The notes under the pieces are model-generated. The model saw only the letters and a program-made list of their open reading frames with translations, was not told where the DNA came from and did not search any database. From positions 1-14,343 of the forward strand of contig JADFLD010000010.1 of assembly GCA_022564535.1 (NCBI GenBank): a stretch of DNA of 14,343 nt, in the 5' to 3' direction. The position numbers and the translations under genes were made by a program. Origin of the DNA: Gemmatimonadota bacterium (GTDB lineage: Bacteria; Gemmatimonadota; Gemmatimonadetes; Longimicrobiales; UBA6960). Shown piece by piece: positions 7,629 through 12,918 of the stretch (within the stretch, counting starts at the first letter, position 1; each line of letters begins with the position of its first letter).

Positions 7629-7910
7629 TCAGTTCATTTGGTCGCCACCCTCAGGGTAGTGACGGAACAGATGATCGAGTCGCAGCATCTTGAGCACTTC
7701 GGCTGTGTGCTGCGGCAGCGATCGAACCCAGACGTTGTCCGTGGGTGCGGACATGAGGCGGGCCGTGAGAATCAGGGACAGGTCACCGATGTTGACCTGC
7801 TCCAGGCCGGTGAAGTCGAACACGACATGACTTTCGTCCGTCGTCGCGTCGGACCTGTGTTGGAGTTGCTCGCGCGGGCCTTGCCTGCCGTTCTTGTTAT
7901 CGATTGTCAT
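7629..7910 (-). CDS. Minimal STAS-domain protein (anti-sigma-antagonist-like) lacking the usual serine
   Basis: The product is 93 residues. The ATG at 7910 is fixed by AGGAGG 5 nt upstream; a longer in-frame start back to 8009 would begin in the promoter region. Residues about 1-27 are polar and probably flexible. From about 28 the pattern VVFDFTGLEQVNIGDLSLIL followed by RLMSAPTDNVWVRSLPQHTAEVLKML and RLDHLFRHYPE follows the beta-alpha order of STAS domains (SpoIIAA type), which bind partner-switching kinases. In SpoIIAA the phosphoacceptor sits in a D-S-S-G-L motif; here the aligned residues are N40-I41-G42-D43-L44, so the phosphorylatable serine is missing. No kinase or phosphatase gene is adjacent. 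It stands alone on the minus strand. Role unknown; it may be a constitutive binder or a structural STAS variant. Confidence 0.75.
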   Translation of the reverse strand: MTIDNKNGRQGPREQLQHRSDATTDESHVVFDFTGLEQVNIGDLSLILTARLMSAPTDNVWVRSLPQHTAEVLKMLRLDHLFRHYPEGGDQMN

Positions 7911-7915
7911 AGCTG

Positions 7916-7921
7916 CCTCCT
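7916..7921 (-). promoter_or_regulatory. Strong Shine-Dalgarno AGGAGG of the STAS gene
   Basis: AGGAGG on the minus strand lies 5 nt before the ATG at 7910. It decides the short 93-residue form over the longer open frame. Confidence 0.8.
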
Positions 7922-7967
7922 TTCGGTTCTCGGTCACATCACCTCCCCGAGGCGTGCCTATCCATAG

Positions 7968-7983
7968 TTCAAGAGTCGTGCCA
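7968..7983 (-). promoter_or_regulatory. Sigma-54-like -24/-12 promoter candidate for the STAS gene
   Basis: On the minus strand TGGCAC-GACTC-TTGAA fits the sigma-54 consensus TGGCAC-N5-TTGCW with correct spacing. The one deviation is A instead of C in the -12 GC element. Transcription would begin near 7956, leaving a leader of about 45 nt that includes the AGGAGG. No enhancer-binding-protein site was identified, and the lost C is a well-conserved base, so this is a candidate only. Confidence 0.35.
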
Positions 7984-8089
7984 AAGTGAAAGGCCCCGTA
8001 TTCTGCCAATTTGACGCAATCTGGTGCAAAAATAGGGGCCGTCCCATACTGTGACAGGCCACTTTTTTCCGAGAGGCGATTCCGGCTTC

Positions 8090-8620
8090 ATGAGGTGCGC
8101 GGTACTTCTGGTGACGATGGTGACGATCACGTCCTCGGCCGTGGTCGCGCAGGACCGCGACGCGGCTCGCACGGACTATTTCCGCTCTGTGGCCGGTTTC
8201 TTCAGCCTCCCGATGACTGAGATCGCGATCCTCAGCGATTGGGATCTCCCACCGGACGAGATTCCCGTCGTCCTCTTCTTGGCGCGGCGCGCAGGGATCT
8301 CGGCCGAAGCTCTCGTAGCTCTGAGGAGCGGTGGCAGGAGTTGGGCGTCGCTCGCGGACCGGTACCTTGTTACGGCTTCCACGTTGCACGTGCCGATCCG
8401 GGACGAGGCTTCGGCCGGCGCGCTTTCGGTCGCGTACTCGCAGTACCGCCAGACCCCGGTCGGGGGATGGAGCACGATCCGCCTTACGGATGCGGACATC
8501 ATCGCGCTCGTGAACGTGCGCGTGATCGCTCAGGCACTCGGAGTCTCTGCCGAAGAAGTTCTCCGGCGCACTGCATCGACGCTCACTTTCGTCGAGCTAC
8601 ACGCGCAACTCAAACGCTAG
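8090..8620 (+). CDS. Small secreted protein of unknown function with possible internal repeat
   Basis: I do not recognise a named family. From the ATG at 8090 the product is 176 residues and begins with a signal peptide, MRCAVLLVTMVTITSSAVVA, probably cleaved before QDRD. A GTG at 8051 would add 13 residues ahead of it; GAGAGG at 8071-8076 is 13 nt from the ATG, so the start is not certain. The mature protein is predicted largely helical and seems to hold two related units. Residues 53-92 (DEIPVVLFLARRAGISAEAL... then WASLADRY) align with 132-174 (ADIIALVNVRVIAQALGVSAEEV... then FVELHAQL) with a small gap, sharing the G-[IV]-S-A-E core. It is divergent from the STAS gene and followed 42 nt later by the nitroreductase gene. 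Likely periplasmic; function unknown. Confidence 0.7.
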   Translation: MRCAVLLVTMVTITSSAVVAQDRDAARTDYFRSVAGFFSLPMTEIAILSDWDLPPDEIPVVLFLARRAGISAEALVALRSGGRSWASLADRYLVTASTLHVPIRDEASAGALSVAYSQYRQTPVGGWSTIRLTDADIIALVNVRVIAQALGVSAEEVLRRTASTLTFVELHAQLKR

Positions 8621-8662
8621 CGCGGCGTACCTGAAGTTCAGAAGCCACCGAAAAGGAATCGA

Positions 8663-9334
8663 ATGCCAAGAGCGAAGCTCGTCCCTCTGCAGACCTATGA
8701 GGAACTGCCAGTCGAGAAGATGCGCGAAGCCGCACGCGCTTTCCTCGAGACGATGCGACGACGTCGCACCGTCCGTGAGTTCTCCGACCGACCCGTGCCG
8801 CGCGATGTGATCGAGGACTGCCTTCTCGCAGCGGGGACCGCTCCCAACGGGGCAAACCGCCAGCCGTGGCGATTCGTGGTCGTCGGAGACGCGGAGATCA
8901 AGGCGAGGATTCGGACCGAGGCCGAGGTGGAGGAGAAGGCCTTTTACTCGGGCAAGGCTCCAAAGGAGTGGATCGACGCCTTGGAGCACCTGGGCACGGA
9001 CGAGCACAAACCGTTTCTCGAACGCGCGCCGTGGCTCATCGTCATCTTCGCCGAGAGCTACATGGTCATGGCGGACGGCACCAAGGCGAAGAACTATTAC
9101 GTGACCGAGTCCGTCGGAATCGCCACAGGAATGCTCATCACGGCGCTTCATCACGCGGGTCTCGTCACGCTGACGCACACACCTTCCCCGATGAAGTTTC
9201 TGAACGACCTGCTAGGGCGTCCCGCCAACGAGCGCCCCTTCCTGATTCTGGTCCTGGGATATCCTGACGCGGGCGCCACGGTGCCCGACATCACCAAGAA
9301 GGCGATCGAGGATATCGCGGTTTTCGTGGAGTAG
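8663..9334 (+). CDS. Nitroreductase-superfamily flavoprotein of the iodotyrosine deiodinase (IYD) type
   Basis: The product is 223 residues, with AAGGA 5 nt before the ATG. Family members bind FMN: the N-terminal [15 protein letters not shown] and [18 protein letters not shown] are the flavin-site motifs. The rest follows mammalian iodotyrosine deiodinase rather than general nitroreductases. The lid residues that bind the amino-acid zwitterion in IYD (Glu157, Tyr161, Lys182 of the human enzyme) align with Glu91, Tyr95 and Lys116 with identical spacing (4 and 21 residues). [38 protein letters not shown] and [12 protein letters not shown] also match. IYD reductively removes halogen from halotyrosines, using FMN. 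The natural bacterial substrate is not known; halotyrosine dehalogenation or another phenol reduction is likely. It is cytoplasmic, with no signal peptide. The small secreted protein gene lies upstream and the small ORF and AstE-like gene downstream on the same strand. Confidence 0.9.
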   Translation: MPRAKLVPLQTYEELPVEKMREAARAFLETMRRRRTVREFSDRPVPRDVIEDCLLAAGTAPNGANRQPWRFVVVGDAEIKARIRTEAEVEEKAFYSGKAPKEWIDALEHLGTDEHKPFLERAPWLIVIFAESYMVMADGTKAKNYYVTESVGIATGMLITALHHAGLVTLTHTPSPMKFLNDLLGRPANERPFLILVLGYPDAGATVPDITKKAIEDIAVFVE

Positions 9335-9399
9335 CCGTCAATACCCCACAGTGCAACCGAGATCGACCGATACTCGGGTATTCATTCCTCGGGCGACCC

Positions 9400-9540
9400 G
9401 TGCCGCAGGCGTGCCACAGGCACCCGGGCAGGAGATGGCGCCCGAACTACGAGAGGATCAAGCAGTTGATGAAGGATTCGACGGACCTTGCGCCAATCCC
9501 GCGACAGCTCGTTCGGCAGCGTTCCGGCGGGCGGGCCTGA
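9400..9540 (+). CDS. Probable small basic protein, 46 residues, translationally coupled to the AstE-like gene
   Basis: This ORF uses a GTG at 9400. From about 9430 to the TGA at 9538-9540 its codons end mostly in G or C, as in the neighbouring real genes, while the overlapping frame that extends the AstE-like ORF upstream has many A/T-ending codons here. Its stop overlaps the AstE-like ATG by one base (TGATG), a normal coupling arrangement. The product is basic (PGRRWRPNYERIKQLMKDST, then DLAPIPRQLVRQRSGGRA). I recognise no family. The GTG has no good Shine-Dalgarno, so the true start, or even translation itself, is uncertain. It might be the remains of a longer gene. Confidence 0.4.
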   Translation: MPQACHRHPGRRWRPNYERIKQLMKDSTDLAPIPRQLVRQRSGGRA

Positions 9541-10775
9541 TGGGGACAGACGCCGGGACCCTAGAGGCGGTGCCAGGGACGGTGGTCGAGGAACGTCTCA
9601 TCGGTCGGATCGTGGGTGGAAGCCCCGGCCCGACGTTGATGTGCGTGGCCGGCATACACGGCAACGAGCCGGCGGGTGTGCATGCCGTGCGCCGAGTTCT
9701 TGCGGCGCTCAGAGGTCGGCGGGGGGAAATGACCGGCGATCTCGTGGCGTTCGCGGGCAATCTCGTGTCGCTCGAGCGTGGCTGTAGGTTCGTCGATCGC
9801 GACCTGAACCGGGCGTGGACGACCGAACGCTTGGCCTCGCTCCGCGAGAAGGGGAAGGTCGGCTTCACGGTGGAGGATCGGGAGCAGGCCGCGCTTCTTC
9901 AGGTGATCGAAGGGGTCGTGAAGTCGGCTCGGGGCGCCGTGTACGCGCTCGACATCCATACGACCTCGGGTCCGGGCGGGGTCTTCTCGTTGTTTGCCGA
10001 TGTGCTTCCGCATCGGAGGTTCGCCGAGAGCTTCCCCATCCCGATGGTCCTGGGATTGGAGGAGCTCGTCGACGGCACGCTCCTCAACCTCTTGAGCGAT
10101 CGCGGCATCGTCGCGATCACCGTGGAGACCGGCCAGCACGACGAGCCGGCTGCGATCGATCGGGCGGAGGCTGCCATCTGGATTTCGGTGGTCGCGTCGG
10201 GGCTCATGCCCGAACACCTCGTCCCCGAGGTGGTCGCAGCGCGCGGCCTTCTGGAGCGGACTTCCGCGCGCTTGCCCCGAGCGCTCGAGATACGGTACCG
10301 GCGCGATGTCACTGTCGGCGACGGCTTCGTCATGGCGCCCGGATACTCGAACTTCCAGAAGGTGGTGGAGGGGCAGGTGATCGCCCGGGACGACGAAGGC
10401 GATGTGGTGGTGACCGAAAAAGGCCGACTCCTCATGCCGCACTACCAAGAGCAAGGTGAGGATGGGTTCTTTCTCGTCCGGGAGATCAGGCCGTTCTGGA
10501 TGCGCGTCTCGGTCATGTTCCGTCGAGCCGGTGTTTCGAGGGTAGCGTTCTGGTTGCCGGGGGTACGCCGTGTCCCGGGCACGGACGACGAAGTGCTCGT
10601 CGGCAAGCGCGCGGCGCGGATCTTCGCTCGTCAGCTCTTCCAACTGCTCGGCTTCCGTCAACTGGAAGACGCGGGCCGGCATCTCGTCATGCGTCGTCGG
10701 GGCTTCGAAGCGGGCAAGTACGTGCGCGAGCCACTGCCGCGCGAGTCCCGCCCTTCATCGCAAGCGGCGGACTGA
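9540..10775 (+). CDS. Succinylglutamate desuccinylase/aspartoacylase (AstE/AspA) family zinc hydrolase
   Basis: The product is 411 residues from the ATG at 9540. The frame is open back to 9351, but that part has poor codon use and overlaps the small ORF, so I exclude it. The M14-like zinc site is complete: H40 and E43 in GIHGNEPAG, H140 in LDIHTTSGP and the catalytic-type Glu in VETGQHDEP (E196). RDLNR (87-91) is the conserved Asn-Arg substrate-binding motif. Family members cleave an N-acyl group from an amino acid (succinylglutamate, acetylaspartate). The core spans about 1-240. The remaining 170 residues include a beta-rich part (RDVTVGDGFVMAPGYSNF, about 260-300) that often caps these enzymes, then a basic C-terminal tail. 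No arginine-catabolism genes (astABCD) are nearby, so the substrate is open. Confidence 0.88.
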   Translation: MGTDAGTLEAVPGTVVEERLIGRIVGGSPGPTLMCVAGIHGNEPAGVHAVRRVLAALRGRRGEMTGDLVAFAGNLVSLERGCRFVDRDLNRAWTTERLASLREKGKVGFTVEDREQAALLQVIEGVVKSARGAVYALDIHTTSGPGGVFSLFADVLPHRRFAESFPIPMVLGLEELVDGTLLNLLSDRGIVAITVETGQHDEPAAIDRAEAAIWISVVASGLMPEHLVPEVVAARGLLERTSARLPRALEIRYRRDVTVGDGFVMAPGYSNFQKVVEGQVIARDDEGDVVVTEKGRLLMPHYQEQGEDGFFLVREIRPFWMRVSVMFRRAGVSRVAFWLPGVRRVPGTDDEVLVGKRAARIFARQLFQLLGFRQLEDAGRHLVMRRRGFEAGKYVREPLPRESRPSSQAAD

Positions 10776-10785
10776 GTCCCGAGGC

Positions 10786-11469
10786 ATGTGCGGCCGGTAT
10801 TCGCTCGCGGCCTCGGAGGAGGAGCTGGTCGAGGCTTTCGACATCCCGGGTCTGACCTTCGACTACTTCGCTCGCTACAACATCGGGCCCGGGCAGGCGG
10901 CACCCATCGTGGCTGAGGACAAGCGCGGTCGGCGGATGGGTCTGGTCGACTGGGGGTTCGCGCCTGCGTGGATGGACGACCCCGGGACCGGCTTCGTCAA
11001 CGCACGGGCAGAGTCGGTCGCGACGAAGGCATCGTTCCGAAAGGCGTTTGCCAGGCGGCGGTGCCTCGTGCCCGCGGACGGTTTCTACGAGTGGAGCAGC
11101 GACAAGACACCGTTCTGGATTTACCCGTCGCGCGCGGGTGTCCTTTCGTTCGCGGGCGTCTGGGAGGCGTGGCGCCGTCCGGGTGCCGAGGTCAGGTACA
11201 CGTTTGCGATCATCACGACGGCTGCAAACGCCGACGTCGAGGACATCCACGACAGGATGCCGGTCGTGGTGGCCGAGCCCGATCGAGACACGTGGCTCGA
11301 CCGGGCGAGCGATCAGAAGCGGTTGTCGGCGCTTCTGCGACCGGCTCCAGACGGGACGTTCGCGAGCCACGCCGTCTCGACCCGCGTGAACCACACCGCC
11401 GAGGACGACGCGGGCTTGATCAGTTCGCTCGCACCGCTCGCCCCTTCGCCCACTGACGCATCGCCGTAA
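10786..11469 (+). CDS. SRAP-family (YedK/HMCES-type) abasic-site DNA-protein crosslink protein
   Basis: The product is 227 residues, the usual SRAP length. It begins MCGRYSL: Met removal exposes Cys2, which in YedK/HMCES forms a thiazolidine link to abasic sites in single-stranded DNA and so protects them. The other active-site residues are present: N72 in NARAES, E102 in ADGFYEW and H155 in DIHDRMPV, plus RYNIGPGQ (30-37) and VDWGFAPAW. I chose the ATG at 10786, which places the cysteine at position 2; the open frame back to 10570 overlaps the AstE-like gene and would bury it. The gap after the AstE-like stop is only 10 nt. The C-terminal 17 codons overlap the end of the convergent AAA gene. 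It is expected to act on stalled replication forks in the cytoplasm. Confidence 0.95.
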   Translation: MCGRYSLAASEEELVEAFDIPGLTFDYFARYNIGPGQAAPIVAEDKRGRRMGLVDWGFAPAWMDDPGTGFVNARAESVATKASFRKAFARRRCLVPADGFYEWSSDKTPFWIYPSRAGVLSFAGVWEAWRRPGAEVRYTFAIITTAANADVEDIHDRMPVVVAEPDRDTWLDRASDQKRLSALLRPAPDGTFASHAVSTRVNHTAEDDAGLISSLAPLAPSPTDASP

Positions 11470-12910
11470 TCTTTTCGGCCATCGTGACTGAGAGCGGCCT
11501 GGTCGCCGCGATCTCCGCGCTGATCGCGTCTGTCGTGAGCAGACTGTCTGCCGAGAAGGCGGTGTAGAGCGCCGAGACCACGACTTCTTCGATCTCCGAT
11601 CCGCTGAATCCCGTGGTCTCTTCGGCCAGGCGCAGGAGGTCGAATTGCTCCGTGTCGTGGCCGCGGGCGTCAATGTGAATTCGGAAGACTTCCGTGCGCG
11701 TCTGCCTGTCCGGAAGGTCCACGAAGAAGATCTCGTCGAACCGGCCCTTTCGGAGAAACTCCGGGGGAAGCGACTGAATGTCGTTGGCCGTCGCTACGAC
11801 GAAGACGTCGCCCTTCCGGTCCTGCATCCAAGAAAGAAAACTCCCTAGAATACGCTGCGAGACTCCCCCGTCCTCTCCTCCGCCGGAAGCGAACGCCTTT
11901 TCGAGCTCGTCGATCCACAGGACGACGGGCGCCATCCGTTCGGCTGCGCGTATAGCACGCTTGAAGTTGCTCTCGCTCTCTCCGATGTACTTGTTGTAGA
12001 GGTTGGACGGATCGAGCTTGAGCAATGGGAGCCGCCACTCCGAGGCGACCGCTTTGGCGGCCAAGCTCTTGCCGCATCCTGGGACACCGAGCAGCAGAAC
12101 GCCCTTTGGAAACGTGAGCCCGAACTGCTTCGCTCGCTCGGGTGCCTGAACCACTGCGCGACGCTTGGCCAGCCACGCCTTGAGGGTGACCAGGTCGGCG
12201 ACACCAGTCATCGTCGTTTCCGCCGGGTAGTACTCCAGAAGTCCTTCCCGCTCGACCACCTTCCGTTTCGCGTCGATCACGTGCTGGATGTCGTCGACGC
12301 CCAACGACCCATCTTCGATGATCGCCTTGGTCAGGATTTTTTCCGCCTCCATCAGCGTGAGGCCGGACAGGTGTTTCACCAGTTGCGTGCGCTCGTCTGC
12401 GTCGAGCGAGACTTCGACGTGCTGGCGTAGAGAGAGGTCGCGAGTGATTCGGAACAGCAGCTCGCGGAACTCCTCGTCGGAGGGGCCTGGGAGCGTGACG
12501 TGCGCGGAGAGTTCCTTGAGCGAGCCGGGAAGCTCGATGCTGTCACCCGTGAGAACGACCGCGCCGCGGAAATTCGCGAGGTTCTTCGTGGCGTCTCGGA
12601 GAATCGAGGCGAGGAGTCCGTTGTCCTTGAACGACGTGGTCAGGGAGCGGAAGGGATACACGCCGTCCATCTCCGCAAGCGCGATGTGCTGCAGCGCCTT
12701 CGCGGGATCCTCCGTTTCGTAGATCGCCGACTTCAGGTCCGTGCGCGACAGGCCCTGGGATCGGGTCCAGGTGAAGAATGGAATGCTCAGCCGGTCCGCT
12801 ATGTGGGCCAGGAGCGTACTGGCGCGGTCCTCCTCGGAGGTGTCGAGATGGATCAGGCCGTGGCGGGCCCGGAAGAGCAGCTCGAGATCCTTGAGTGCAT
12901 CCGGCGGCAT
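11420..12910 (-). CDS. Ycf46-type AAA ATPase
   Basis: The product is 496 residues. The C-terminal half is a complete AAA module: Walker A GVPGCGKS (275-282), Walker B VVLWIDELEK (D334, E335), sensor 1 in VATAND (N376), arginine fingers in RKGRFDEIFF (R387, R390) and a lid with TTGFSGSEIEEVV (432-444). The N-terminal 220 residues resemble the degenerate AAA-like domain of Ycf46 (LIHLDTSEEDRA, FRSLTTSFKDN, GAVVLTGDSIELPGSLKEL). Ycf46 proteins are known from plastids and cyanobacteria and occur in other bacteria; their role is poorly defined. The ATG at 12910 lies 8 nt after the stop of the amidohydrolase gene and has no Shine-Dalgarno, so it is probably translated by coupling. Its stop lies inside the convergent SRAP gene, a 50-bp overlap. 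Confidence 0.92.
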   Translation of the reverse strand: MPPDALKDLELLFRARHGLIHLDTSEEDRASTLLAHIADRLSIPFFTWTRSQGLSRTDLKSAIYETEDPAKALQHIALAEMDGVYPFRSLTTSFKDNGLLASILRDATKNLANFRGAVVLTGDSIELPGSLKELSAHVTLPGPSDEEFRELLFRITRDLSLRQHVEVSLDADERTQLVKHLSGLTLMEAEKILTKAIIEDGSLGVDDIQHVIDAKRKVVEREGLLEYYPAETTMTGVADLVTLKAWLAKRRAVVQAPERAKQFGLTFPKGVLLLGVPGCGKSLAAKAVASEWRLPLLKLDPSNLYNKYIGESESNFKRAIRAAERMAPVVLWIDELEKAFASGGGEDGGVSQRILGSFLSWMQDRKGDVFVVATANDIQSLPPEFLRKGRFDEIFFVDLPDRQTRTEVFRIHIDARGHDTEQFDLLRLAEETTGFSGSEIEEVVVSALYTAFSADSLLTTDAISAEIAATRPLSVTMAEKITAMRQWAKGRAVRAN

Positions 12911-12918
12911 AGGGAGGC

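Noticed and set aside
8632..8642. CTGAAGTTCAG inverted repeat after the small secreted protein gene
   Set aside because: Five base pairs around a single-base centre is too short to fold in RNA and is expected by chance.
9351..9539. 63-codon N-terminal extension of the AstE-like protein
   Set aside because: Codon use is poor (many A/T-ending codons), the AstE core begins only after 9540, and another frame looks coding over the same bases.
9561..10682. Minus-strand open frame of 373 codons opposite the AstE-like gene
   Set aside because: It has no family motif, and the plus strand contains the full zinc-site motif set.
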